Assembly: GCA_963790775.1 (NCBI GenBank)
Contig: CAWBPR010000011.1
Location: 62,001-126,000 of the forward strand
DNA from: JASJBU01 sp963790775
Lineage (GTDB): Bacteria; Pseudomonadota; Gammaproteobacteria; Chromatiales; Chromatiaceae
DNA length: 64,000 nt
Direction: 5' to 3'
Numbering within the stretch: position 1 is the stretch's first letter; the number at the start of each line of letters is the position of its first letter. The notes beneath the pieces are model-generated. The model had not been told where the DNA came from, made no database searches, and worked only from the letters and a program-made list of their open reading frames with translations. Below are positions 10,822 through 20,360 of the stretch, one piece after another. The translations under genes were made by a program, and so were the position numbers.

Positions 10822-10897
10822 TATTTATACTATTGCGGCAGAGACCCGACCTGTCACCCCAAGACGTTCTGCCTCGGGGCAACAGGGTGGTTGTTTG

Positions 10898-12460
10898 CTA
10901 TTTACCTGGCTGTTTCCGAATCAACCTGCCATGCTGACCCCGAACGATAGCCTTTGCTGCCTGCTTTGACAAAACACTATAGCTCGTTAATCCCTTGGTA
11001 ATGCAGAACAGGGATTGATCATAGGCAAGTGTGTCGAAATAGGGAATTTTCTCCCCTAGGCCTACCAGGATACCCGGGCAGATGTTCACACCATCCTGCA
11101 CCGTTTCGGGGACATCGAAACTGAATCGGGCAACCTTGCTTTCACCGGTCTCGAGTTCGAGTGTCTTGGCCTGTCCAGCCTGAAATTCGGTCCATCCAAG
11201 TTCTGAACCTGTGTTATAGGCTTCTACGATACTCCAGGCACCCAGTTTGACCTCGTCAGGCAGGTTACTCGTGACCCTGACACTGTAGCGGCATTTTCCA
11301 CCTTCGATGGGAAGATCGCCGCAGGGTCTGATTTCTGAGAAGGTGATGGGAGGTGGCATGAGTGCTATATCACCGAGCTCCTCCTGCTCATTCTCCAACA
11401 GTTCAAAGGCCCCGGAGTCACCCCTGTCGTAGTCACTGGCATAAGCATAGATGCGGTACCAGCCGGTGATGAGGCTCGATGACATTTGGTCAGTTTCGAA
11501 GTGAATTATTCCCTCGGTATCGGCATAGGTGTAATTTATCCAGCTTAAGTAACTGCAGGATTCACCGTCATTACAGTAGTAGAGTTCGGCGTAAGCATAA
11601 GGCCAGCTCGTGCCGGGCAGTGGTACACCTGTAACCGCATCCACCAGGCGTCCTGTGACCGAATCAGCAAGTGCTTGAGGTTCGAGAGAGATGTCTCCCA
11701 CATCGATCTGCTCTGCGTCTTCCAACTGAATAGGGTCGGTGTATTGTGAGACGTAGTCTCTCGCGCTTGCGCGCAATTGATAGGTGCCTGCCGGGAGATC
11801 ACCTCCATACCATGTACTGTCGATAGAAAAACGGCCCTCGCTATCGGCGTATTCCTGGTAGATGTCCCAGGCATAGGAGCAATCCGATGTGTAACATTCG
11901 TAAAGCGTGACCTGGGCATAGGGTTCACTGTCTCCTGGGAGACCCAGGCCGGTTTCCGCATCTACAACCCGACCACTGATACTGCTGGGTGGGGTTGTCT
12001 CATCAATGGTGAGTTGATAGCTTCCAGTGTGGTATGAACCTGTAAAGGACGAGTCACAGCAACTGGTGGCTGCCAGGATGAAATCGCCATCTGCAGGCAC
12101 CTCGAACCTGATTTGGGAGTTCAGCCCATTATAATCATCGTTGCTGGCGAGAAGATTGCAGTTGCTGTCGAACAGTCCTAGATAGGGATCAGACAGAGCG
12201 CTCATATCCCCTTCGACACCATCCAGATTGGCCACCAGATAGGAATCCGGTGTGGCGCTGAAGCGGAAGAAGTCTACGTCATAATACTCCAGGCTACCTT
12301 CCACAGAGGAGGGCAGTGCAACCTCTCCGATTACCTGGGCCGAAGTACAGGGATCGTTCGGTTCCTGCTCGATTTCCTGGCCAAGTGAAGTAGGGGGGAA
12401 AGTGAAGAGTATTGATGTGATGGTTAAATTCAATAGCCAAAAGACTTTACCTTTAAGCAT
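10898..12460 (-). CDS. Secreted PPC-like protein with carboxypeptidase-regulatory-like repeats
   Basis: This is a 520-aa exported protein of no known enzymatic function. The start at 12460 is supported by AAGGAG upstream on the coding strand and by a signal peptide ending near TSLGQ. Residues about 30-160 look like a bacterial pre-peptidase C-terminal (PPC) domain: EPNDPCTSAQ, DVDFFRFSA, SDPYLGLFDSN. Two copies of a carboxypeptidase-regulatory-like beta-sandwich follow, each opening with a G-R-V/L-V-D-A phrase and holding paired Cys. A C-terminal Cys-containing sandwich completes it. It is convergent with the RND gene and divergent from the TsaA-like gene. Its cysteines suggest disulfides in the periplasm or outside the cell. 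Confidence 0.6.
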   Translation of the reverse strand: MLKGKVFWLLNLTITSILFTFPPTSLGQEIEQEPNDPCTSAQVIGEVALPSSVEGSLEYYDVDFFRFSATPDSYLVANLDGVEGDMSALSDPYLGLFDSNCNLLASNDDYNGLNSQIRFEVPADGDFILAATSCCDSSFTGSYHTGSYQLTIDETTPPSSISGRVVDAETGLGLPGDSEPYAQVTLYECYTSDCSYAWDIYQEYADSEGRFSIDSTWYGGDLPAGTYQLRASARDYVSQYTDPIQLEDAEQIDVGDISLEPQALADSVTGRLVDAVTGVPLPGTSWPYAYAELYYCNDGESCSYLSWINYTYADTEGIIHFETDQMSSSLITGWYRIYAYASDYDRGDSGAFELLENEQEELGDIALMPPPITFSEIRPCGDLPIEGGKCRYSVRVTSNLPDEVKLGAWSIVEAYNTGSELGWTEFQAGQAKTLELETGESKVARFSFDVPETVQDGVNICPGILVGLGEKIPYFDTLAYDQSLFCITKGLTSYSVLSKQAAKAIVRGQHGRLIRKQPGK

Positions 12461-12752
12461 CGCTAGTTCTCCTTAATGCTGTTTTCAGTAGTCCTTGTCT
12501 TCCACTGCAATAGTCTGCGCTTATCAAGCGTTAATGCAGTAGAGGCAACCTAGCAAATCAATCTTTTTAGGCATCACCTCCAGTATTTACGTATCTATAT
12601 ACAATGTAGGTTGATTTTTTAGTGCTGTTTGTTTATTGAAACAGCCTGTAACAATACAGCAACAATTTTGAAACAGTATTCGTTGGTAAAGCTGCTGTTA
12701 TAGTTGAACTATTATCGTAGAGAGCCTGAAATTATTTTCGAGGAAGCAGCAC

Positions 12753-13187
12753 ATGAGAAATCTGCTTTGGGTATTTGCCTTATCTTGGATTGCTACAACT
12801 GGCCTGGCGGATTCAAGTGAAAACGGGTCGGTCCCGGCGTATGAAGTCCGTCCTATCGGCTGGGTGAGAAAAATAGATGGTCGGACAACCATTGAAGTGG
12901 ACAAACAGTATCAGCCGGCCCTGCTGGGGGTCGATGAACTGGATGCCATCTGGGTGCTCTACTGGTTCGATCGCAACGATACTCCGCAACGGCGGTCGAT
13001 CCTGCAGGTTCACCCAAGGCGCAATCCAGAGAACCCGCTGCGCGGGGTGTTCGCCACCCGCGCTCCGGTGCGGCCCAATCTCATCGCCTTGAGCCGCTGC
13101 CGGATCATCTCTGTGCAGGACAACATCATCGAAATTGACGACATCGACGCCTTTCCGGATACGCCCGTGCTGGATATCAAACCCTGA
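12753..13187 (+). CDS. TrmO/TsaA-like (UPF0066) protein with predicted signal peptide
   Basis: This is a 144-aa protein. The core matches the TsaA/TrmO fold: it opens with RPIGWV, carries the hallmark GVFATRAPVRPN (SAM-binding loop region in TrmO) and ends with DTPVLDIKP. TrmO enzymes methylate t6A in tRNA in the cytoplasm. Here residues 1-20 form an apparent cleavable signal peptide (LLWVFALSWIATTGLADSS), which would place it in the periplasm, where neither tRNA nor SAM is expected. An internal methionine that would remove the signal is not available before the domain. The function is therefore probably not canonical TrmO. Confidence 0.65.
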   Translation: MRNLLWVFALSWIATTGLADSSENGSVPAYEVRPIGWVRKIDGRTTIEVDKQYQPALLGVDELDAIWVLYWFDRNDTPQRRSILQVHPRRNPENPLRGVFATRAPVRPNLIALSRCRIISVQDNIIEIDDIDAFPDTPVLDIKP

Positions 13188-13303
13188 CCGGAACTCTCAA
13201 GTTTCGGAACGAACAGCGATTCCAACACCGCAGGATTCGAATCCAGTACTTGCCGCGCCTGTTTGATTGAATTGCTTGGACACCGCATCAATAGCAGCGC
13301 GAA

Positions 13304-13323
13304 TGGCGGTCTTCTGACCGCCA
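13304..13323 (+). terminator. Hairpin after the TsaA-like gene
   Basis: TGGCGGTC (13304-13311) pairs perfectly with GACCGCCA (13316-13323) around TTCT. It is a strong GC stem about 120 bases after the stop, with no T-tract, so it may be a terminator or an mRNA-stabilising hairpin. Confidence 0.45.
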
Positions 13324-13347
13324 CAATCAGTATTGAAATAATTAACA

Positions 13348-13381
13348 CCGACTGTCTGGAGTGTTCGCTCCAGACAGTCGG
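13348..13381. terminator. Strong bidirectional-type hairpin after the repeat adhesin
   Basis: A perfect 14-bp stem is formed by 13348-13361 (opening CCGACTGTCTGG) and 13368-13381 (CCAGACAGTCGG), with a 6-base loop. It sits just beyond the stop of the minus-strand adhesin and faces the plus-strand TsaA-like gene, so it can serve both convergent units. On the minus strand it is followed by a T/A-rich tail. Confidence 0.7.
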
Positions 13382-13386
13382 TAGGT

Positions 13387-16300
13387 CTACCTCGATGACC
13401 CTTTAGCCCTGACTGTCACGGTGTCAGAAGGCTCACTTTCACCACAGGAATTTTCAGCGGTGACGTAGTACTCCAGCCGGTCAAAGTCATTTGGCAGGTT
13501 ACGGTCGGTGTAACTGGTGACCGTTGAAGTTGCGTATCTTTCGAATGGTTCGTTGTTCTCGCTCCGGTAGATAACGAACTGATCGGCTTCATGCTCATAC
13601 TCCCAGGTGAGCGTGACACTTTTCCTGGTCGCCTTCGCTTTCAGTTCTTCCGGCTTTTCAGGCAGTTCACACTCACCTCGCACGGTGATGCTCACCTCTT
13701 CCGAACTGGTTACGGGTGGGAGGCCCAGATCTGTTGCCATGAAAGTGATCACACTGGTTGCATCACCTTCGAGCTGTGCCGTCCAATCGAAGTCACCGGT
13801 GCCGTTTCCATAATCGACGAACTCAGCATCATCCGGCAGGTCGAGAACCGACAGATCGATCAGGTCGCCATCCGGATCGCCGGCAATGACCGGTATCCAG
13901 ATCTCTTCCCCTTCGTCGACTGTTCTGTCACCGATCGGATTGAGTACAGGCGGACGATTCACCCCGCCCACCGAGATCACGATGGTTTCACTGTCGCTTT
14001 CATCTTCAGAATCAGTGACGGTGAAGGTCATGGCATGGTTGCCTGCCTGATCCATCAGCGGCTACCCAGGTGAAGAGGGCGGTGCCGTTCTGGTTATCGG
14101 TCAGGTCGGCTCCTTCCGGCAGATCAATTGCCTCATAGCTCGGTTTGTCGCCATCCGGGTCACGGCAGGTCAGTACCAGACTGATCTGCTCATCGATGTC
14201 CACGGTACGGTTGCCGATGGGCGCCAGCATCGGCGGACGGTTGATGTCACCGACGGTGAAGGTTACCTCTTCCCAGTCGCTGGCCATCGGCTCGGCGGTA
14301 TCGATGACCCGGAACAGCAGCTTGTAGTTACGGACATCGTCCTCGGTGGGAGTCCAGCTGAATTCAGCGGAACCATCCTCGTTGTCGACGAATCCCGCAT
14401 CCTCGGGCAGACCCGCCACGATGAAGCGCAGGGCGTCGCCTTCCGGATCACTGGCATGCAGGGCGAAATGGAAGGGCTCACCCGGCTCGATGCCATGGTT
14501 GCCCACGGGACCCATCACCGGCGGCCGGTTCATATGGCCCACGCTGATGTGCAGCGATTCGGAGTCGCTCTCGACGGGTTCACCGTCATCGGTCACCTTG
14601 AAGGTCATCCAGAAGTTACCGGTCAGTTCCTCATCCGGCGTCCAGGTGAACTCGGCGGTGCCATTCTTGTTGTCGATGAAGATGGCGCCGGTGGGGATAC
14701 CGGAGGCTTCATAGGTCAGATCATCTCCATCCGGATCCGTTGCGGTCAGCAGCAGTGTCAACTCCTCACCGCTGCCGATCACCTGATTGCCGATCGGATC
14801 GAGCACCGGTGGACGGTTCACGTCACCCACGGTTAGCGTCACCTCTTCGGAATCACTCAACGCCGGGCTGCCGTCATCTGTTACGATGAAGGTCACAACG
14901 AAATTGCCCGCAAGCTCTGCATCCGGTGTCCAGCTGAATGACGCAGTGCCATCGCCGTTATCCGTAAAGGCGGCGCCAGTCGGTAGATCGGTGGCAGTGA
15001 AGGTAAGCTCATCTTCATCAGGATCACTGGCAGACAGATCAAGCGTGAAGAGCTCACCGGCTTCGAGGGAGTGATCACCGATCGGATCGAGGACTGGTGG
15101 TTGGTTGACATCACCGACGGTGATGGTGATCTCTTCTGAGTCACTCGCACAGCTGTTAGACGCTGTGAAGATGATAGCACTATAGACACCTTCGTCTTCT
15201 ATAGAGGTTTGCCAGCTGAACTGTCCAGTTCCATCGCCGTTATCTACGAAGGTTGCTCCGTCAGGAAGATTACTCGCAGTAAGTGTGAGTTCACCACCAT
15301 CAGGATCACTGGCAGTTACAGTAAAAGTTAATAACTCTCCAGGTTCAACCTGTATATTTCCAATAGGCTCGAGAATGGGAGGAGTGCAAATGGGTACTTT
15401 CTTTAAGACTTCAATGTCATCGATATACCAACCAGCGCTTTCGTAAGCTGGGTCTTCAACATGAGTAAAGGCTATGCGCACCTGCTGACCGGCATAGGCT
15501 GTCAGGTCGATCGAATTCAACGACCAGCCGCCGCTGTAATCCTGAATCCGATTGCCTACGCTGGTCCATGTCTGCCCTGCGTCCGTGGAGATTTGCACTG
15601 TTCCGTAATCGTAACTGTCATAGCGTCCGTAAGGATAATAGGCAAACCACTGCCAGAACCTGAGATGGATTTCCTCTGCGCCGCTCACCGCCGGCAGTGT
15701 TAGGGTTGGGCTGATCAGGCGGCTGTCTGTATAGGAGGGATAGTTGCCGTCTAATACCGTGCCGGCACATTGTGACCCTGCATAGCAGCCTCCAGGCCCT
15801 GCAGTTGGGGCTCCCACCTGCCAGACACCTCGGTCCGCATACCAGTCTCCCCAGCCTGTCTCAAAGGAACCATCGCCGAAAGCCGGCACGAAGCGCTCAA
15901 TAGTGACTTCATCGATGTACCAACCAGCGCTTTCGTAAGCTGGGTCTTCAACATGAGTAAAGGCTATGCGCACCTGCTGACCGGCATAGGCTGTCAAGTC
16001 GATCGAATTCAACGACCAGCCGCCGCTGTAATCCTGAATCCGATTGCCTACGCTGGTCCATGTCTGCCCATCGTCCGTGGAGATTTGCACTGTTCCGTAA
16101 TCGTAACTGTCATAGCGTCCGTAAGGATAATAGGCAAACCACTGCCAGAACCTGAGATGGATTTCCTCTGCGCCGCTAACCGCCGGCAGCGTTAGCGTTG
16201 GGCTGATCAGGCGGCTGTCTGTATAGGAGGGATAGTTGCCGTCTAATACCGTGCCGGCACATTGTGACCCTGAATGGCAGCCTCCAGGCCCTGCAGTTGG

Positions 16301-18022
16301 GGCTCCCACCTGCCAGACACCTCGGTCCGCATACCAGTCTCCCCAGCCTGTCTCAAAGGAACCATCGCCGAAAGCCGGCACGAAGCGCTCAATAGTGACT
16401 TCATCGATGTACCAACCAGCGCTTTCGTAAGCTGGGTCTTCAACATGAGTAAAGGCTATGCGCACCTGCTGACCGGCATAGGCTGTCAGGTCGATCGAAT
16501 TCAACGACCAGCCGCCGCTGTAATCCTGAATCCGATTGCCTACACTGGTCCATGTCTGCCCTTCGTCCGTGGAGATTTGCACTGTTCCGTAATCGTAACT
16601 GTAATTAGCGTCCATAAGGATAATAGGCAAACCACTGCCAGAATCTGAGATGGATTTCCTCTGCGCCGCTAACATTCTCTAGTGTAATCGTTGGGCTGAT
16701 CAGTCGGCTGTCTGTATAGGAGGGATAGTTGCCGTCTAATACCGTGCCGGCACATTGCGTCCCTGCATAGCAGCCTCCAGGCCCTGCAGTTGGGGCTCCC
16801 ACCTGCCAGACACCTCGGTCCGCATACCAGTCTCCCCAGCCTGTCTCAAAGGAACCATCGCCGAAAGCCGGCACGAAGCGCTCAATAGTGACTTCATCGA
16901 TGTACCAACCAGCGCTTTCGTAAGCTGGGTCTTCAACATGAGTAAAAGGCTATGCGCACCTGCTGACCGGCATAGGCTGTCAGGTCGATCGAATTCAACG
17001 ACCAGCCGCCGCTGTAATCCTGAATCCGATTGCCTACGCTGGTCCATGTCTGCCCTGCGTCCGTGGAGATTTGCACTGTTCCGTAATCGTAACTGTCACT
17101 AGCGTCCGTAAGGATAATAGGCAAACCACTGCCAGAATCTGAGATGGATTTCCTCTGCGTCGCTAACATTCTCTAGTGTAATCGTCGGGCTGATCAGTCG
17201 GCTGTCTGTATAGGAGGGATAGTTGCCGTCTAATACCGTGCCGGCACATTGCGTCCCTGCATAGCAGCCTCCAGGCCCTGCAGTTGGGGCTCCCACCTGC
17301 CAGACACCTCGGTCCGCATACCAGTCTCCCCAGCCTGTCTCAAAGGAACCATCGCCGAAAGCCGGCACGAAGCGCTCAATAGTGACTTCATCGATGTACC
17401 AGCCAGCGCTTTCGTAAGCTGGGTCTTCAACTATGAGTAAAAGGCTATGCGCACCTGCTGACCGGCATAGGCTGTCAGGTCGATCGAATTCAACGACCAG
17501 CCGCCGCTGTAATCCTGAATCCGATTGCCTACGCTGGTCCATGTCTGCCCATCGTCCGTGGAGATTTGCACTGTTCCGTAATCGTAACTGTCATTAGCGT
17601 CCGTAAGGATAATAGGCAAACCACTGCCAGAACCTGAGATGGATTTCCTCTGCGCCGCTAACATTCTCTAGTGTAATCGTCGGGCTGATCAGTCGGCTGT
17701 CCGTGTAGGATGGGTAATTGCTATCCAACACAGTTCCCAGACAATAATCCCCCTCACCACTGTCATTACCCCCGGCACAATCGGCCGGGCCAACAGTGGG
17801 TATGCCATGCTCCCAGACACCGTTATCTACATACCAGCCATCAGGCCATTCTCCTGGAGTGCCGGTGTTGAAGTCCTCCGAGAAGACTACTTCAGCCTGC
17901 GCGGCTGACAGGACACCAAAAAATATCAGCAATACACCCAGGATGATCATGCCCAGCCGGGCTGATGAATCTCTGTTTAACGATTTGGTGGTTGATTGAG
18001 GTCTTCGGTGGTGAAGGGTCAT
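13387..18022 (-). pseudogene. Large secreted repeat protein: five jelly-roll repeats, six Ig/cadherin-like repeats, FN3 (multiple frameshifts)
   Basis: This is a surface/adhesin-like gene of about 1540 codons, broken into frames. The start is at 18022 (GTG-ATG behind AGGAG), with a signal peptide (LLIFFGVLSAAQA). Next come five near-identical ~164-aa MAM/choice-of-anchor-like repeats (FWQWFAYY, YGTVQIST, AGQQVRIAFTHVED). Six Ig-like repeats follow (NRPPVLDPIG opening, ATDPDGDDLTY core), then an FN3 domain (TLTWEYEHEADQFVIY). Stops occur at the same site in repeats 1-3: TAA at 17596, TAG at 17101 and TAA at 16607, on the minus strand. Extra bases also occur near 17430 and 16940. The insertions total six bases, so the C-terminal frame equals the N-terminal frame. 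One more frameshift lies near 14050. The stop is at 13387. Real decay, phase variation and repeat misassembly all remain possible. Confidence 0.7.
15413..17880 (-). repeat. Five tandem ~492-bp coding repeats
   Basis: Shared sequence starting TAGTGACTTCATCG recurs at 15901, 16393, 16886 and 17380 (plus strand), giving periods of 492, 493 and 494 bases; a fifth unit lies at about 15413. Only 492 is a multiple of three. The extra one and two bases in the right-hand units account for the broken frames. The units are near-identical at DNA level, which implies recent duplication or gene conversion. The right-most half-unit diverges toward the signal peptide. Confidence 0.9.
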
Positions 18023-18491
18023 CACGTTGCTACTCCTGTTGAACGTCGAGTGAGGGGTCTGATGTTGAAGCAGAAGCCTGAAGGGCTTTTTCGGCAAGGT
18101 TGGAGCGGATGCTGGAGATACGGGATGTGTCGGATTGACGAGAGATGGAGAGGAATCAAGTTGCCTGGTTGAGGTGATTCTGAGGACGGAGCTGGGATCA
18201 GTGGTTGGATGGAAAAGCGATAAAAGAAATGGCCAGGCGCTGAGAGTCAGTACCCGGCATGCAGCCTGATTGGCTTACCTGCCTGTTCCTCCGACGCACT
18301 TGCAGTCTCCTTCCACAAGTTCCTTATTGATCTTTTCCCTTTGAAACGGAATCCGATTTTTTAGGCCACTTAAGATTCCGTAAAAACAATGTGGGAATAT
18401 AGCCGGATTTATTGATGAAGTAAATTCTTGATAACCCTAAGTCACTGCGATTTCTTCAACTCTCAGGTCGATCCCCCTGACATCCGTCAGA
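18023..18491. other. Intergenic region upstream of the repeat adhesin
   Basis: These 469 bases lie between the adhesin start and the stop of the ThiE-like gene on the same strand. They hold the adhesin ribosome-binding site (AGGAG, near 18031-18035 on the minus strand). I see no credible ORF. I looked for TPP, c-di-GMP and cobalamin riboswitch cores and did not recognise one. Confidence 0.5.
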
Positions 18492-19058
18492 TCAGTTCCA
18501 GTAACCACTGGTTGCGGCAATGCCCTGTGCTCCGGCAGCCTGGGCATCGGCCAGATCCCCTGGTTGCATGCCGCCAAGTCCATACACCGGCTGGTCCAAT
18601 CCCTCTGTCATTTCGCGGAAACGCTGCCAGCCGAGTCCCGGCAGATCCGGGTGGCTTGCGGTCGGTTTGACGGGGGAGAGCAGGAGGATGTCGGCGCCGA
18701 GGCGATTGGCCAGTTCGAGATCGGCTTGGGTGTGACAGGAGACGGAGAGCAGCTTGCCGGCTGCGATGGGCCGCTCACTGAGGCCAACGAGCCGGTCACT
18801 GCTCAGATGCAGACCGTCGGCGGCCGTCTCTGTAAAGAGTTCGACACTGGTGGCGAGCAGTAACGGTGCTTGATAGCGACGGCATATCCCTGTGGCGAGG
18901 CGAGCCAGCTCGAGGTATTCGGCATCGCTCATCCCCTTGCAGCGGAGTTGCACTACCTTGGCTCCAGCCTTGAGCGCACGCTCGAGCTTTCCCTGGAAAT
19001 CCGCGTGGTCGGCAAACTTGCCGGTGATCATATAGTGTGCGGGCAGGGTTGATGGCAT
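18492..19058 (-). CDS. Thiamine-phosphate-synthase-like (ThiE/TenI) protein
   Basis: This is a 188-aa TIM-barrel protein of the ThiE/TenI superfamily. VVQLRCKGMSDAEY corresponds to the ThiE substrate loop (usually QLR-K), ADGLHLSS to the DGVHLG/S strand and VYGLGGM to the phosphate-binding AIGG region. Changes from strict ThiE signatures, including no clear GQ-D-P pair, suggest either the TenI aminase class or the C-terminal ThiE-like domain normally fused to a Nudix (MutT) hydrolase, here standing alone. It lies 29 bases downstream of the old yellow enzyme gene on the same strand, so the two are likely co-transcribed. Confidence 0.65.
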   Translation of the reverse strand: MPSTLPAHYMITGKFADHADFQGKLERALKAGAKVVQLRCKGMSDAEYLELARLATGICRRYQAPLLLATSVELFTETAADGLHLSSDRLVGLSERPIAAGKLLSVSCHTQADLELANRLGADILLLSPVKPTASHPDLPGLGWQRFREMTEGLDQPVYGLGGMQPGDLADAQAAGAQGIAATSGYWN

Positions 19059-19087
19059 CGCTGTTCCGTTGATTTGATTGGCCGCTC

Positions 19088-20188
19088 TCAGTGCTGATAG
19101 ACAGGGTAATCGGTGTAGCCTTCTTCACCTCCACCGTAGAAGGTTTCCTGATTCGCCTGGTTGAGGGGCCAGCCGTTTTCGAGCCGGGCCGGGAGATCTG
19201 GGTTGGCAAGATAGGACGTGCCGAAGGCGACAAGGTCGGCAATGCCTGCGTCGATGGCAGCATTGGCGCGGGTTGCGTCGTAGCCGCCGCAGAGGATGAT
19301 CGGCCCGATAAAGGCGGCGCGGAGCTTGGGAATCAGGTCGTCCGGGATGGCGGGCATACCGAAGGTGGCCTGATCATTGATGTGCAGGTAGGCGATGCCG
19401 CGGCGATCGAGTTGTTCAGCGAGGAATATGAAGGTCGCTTCCAGTTCCGGGTCCTCCGGCATGGCGTTGAAGCGGCCGTTGGGCGAGATGCGCACGCCGG
19501 TACGCTCGGCGCCGATGGCATCGGCCACCGCATCCACGGTTTCGAGCAGCAAGCGGCAACGGTTCTCCACCGAGCCGCCATAGGCGTCACTGCGGGTATT
19601 GACCACTGAGTTCAGGAACTCATCGAACAGGTAACCGTTCGCCCCATGAATCTCCACCCCGTCCATGCCTGCCTCGCGGGCGTTGCGGGCAGCCTGGACA
19701 AACTCCTCACGGATGCGGGCGATGCCATCCGCATCCAGTGCCCGGGGGCGACTCACAGGAACATTGCCGGGATTGCCGCTCTCGTCATAGGTAAAGCAGA
19801 CGGCATCCTCAGACTGCTCATCGGTGGGGCCCTCCGGCGCACCTGCATCGGGTTGCAGGTTTTGATGGGAGATCCGGCCCACATGCCAGATTTGCATAAA
19901 GATTATGCCCTCAGCATCATGCACGGCCTTTGCCACCTGGCTCCAGCCTGCAACCTGCTCGGCAGTGTAGATGCCCGGGGTCCAGAGATAACCCCGTCCC
20001 TGTGGGGATACCGGTGTGCCCTCGGTGACAATCAACCCGGCGGTGGCGCGCTGGGCGTAGTATTCAGCCATCAGTGGTGTCGGAATGTCACCCTCCCCGG
20101 CGCGGCATCGGGTCATCGGCGCCATGACGATGCGGTTCTTCAAGGTCAGGGATTTCAACTTGTAGGGTTGGAAGAGTTCGTGTGGCAT
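19088..20188 (-). CDS. Old yellow enzyme family NADH:flavin oxidoreductase (NemA-like alkene reductase)
   Basis: This is a 366-aa FMN-dependent TIM-barrel enzyme. The N-terminus LFQPYKLKSLTLKNRIVMAPMTR is the classical OYE opening, written here only to mark the family. A catalytic His/Asn pair appears in EIHGANGYLFDEFLN, and SPNGRFNAMPEDPE matches NemA/XenB-type phosphate and flavin contacts. It reduces activated C=C bonds, for example in enones or N-ethylmaleimide; nitro compounds are also possible. It is probably the first gene of a two-gene unit with the ThiE-like gene. The electrophile stress role is inferred from the family. Confidence 0.88.
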   Translation of the reverse strand: MPHELFQPYKLKSLTLKNRIVMAPMTRCRAGEGDIPTPLMAEYYAQRATAGLIVTEGTPVSPQGRGYLWTPGIYTAEQVAGWSQVAKAVHDAEGIIFMQIWHVGRISHQNLQPDAGAPEGPTDEQSEDAVCFTYDESGNPGNVPVSRPRALDADGIARIREEFVQAARNAREAGMDGVEIHGANGYLFDEFLNSVVNTRSDAYGGSVENRCRLLLETVDAVADAIGAERTGVRISPNGRFNAMPEDPELEATFIFLAEQLDRRGIAYLHINDQATFGMPAIPDDLIPKLRAAFIGPIILCGGYDATRANAAIDAGIADLVAFGTSYLANPDLPARLENGWPLNQANQETFYGGGEEGYTDYPVYQH

Positions 20189-20360
20189 CTGGACCTCTAT
20201 AGGTTTTATATCGAGAGTTGGTGCAATACTGGTCGGTCAGCACCAGTCTAATCGATGCTGTGACACCGGTCCAAGCCGGGTTGTATGGGTTTAAGAGAGT
20301 TGATCTAATGACCGATGAGCCCCTGGATTTGACGATTGAAAGCAGAGATGGGAATCAGAA

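Noticed and set aside
13225..13255. tRNA T-arm-like GGATTCGAATCC
   Set aside because: One base too many for a T-loop, and no acceptor, D or anticodon arms around it.
15413..17880. Regular repeats as a CRISPR array or satellite
   Set aside because: The 492-bp units encode a protein domain; no short repeat/spacer pattern exists.
18230..18340. Possible riboswitch upstream of the adhesin
   Set aside because: Segments such as AGGTAAGCC and CTGACTCTCA hinted at c-di-GMP or TPP elements, but the conserved cores are missing.
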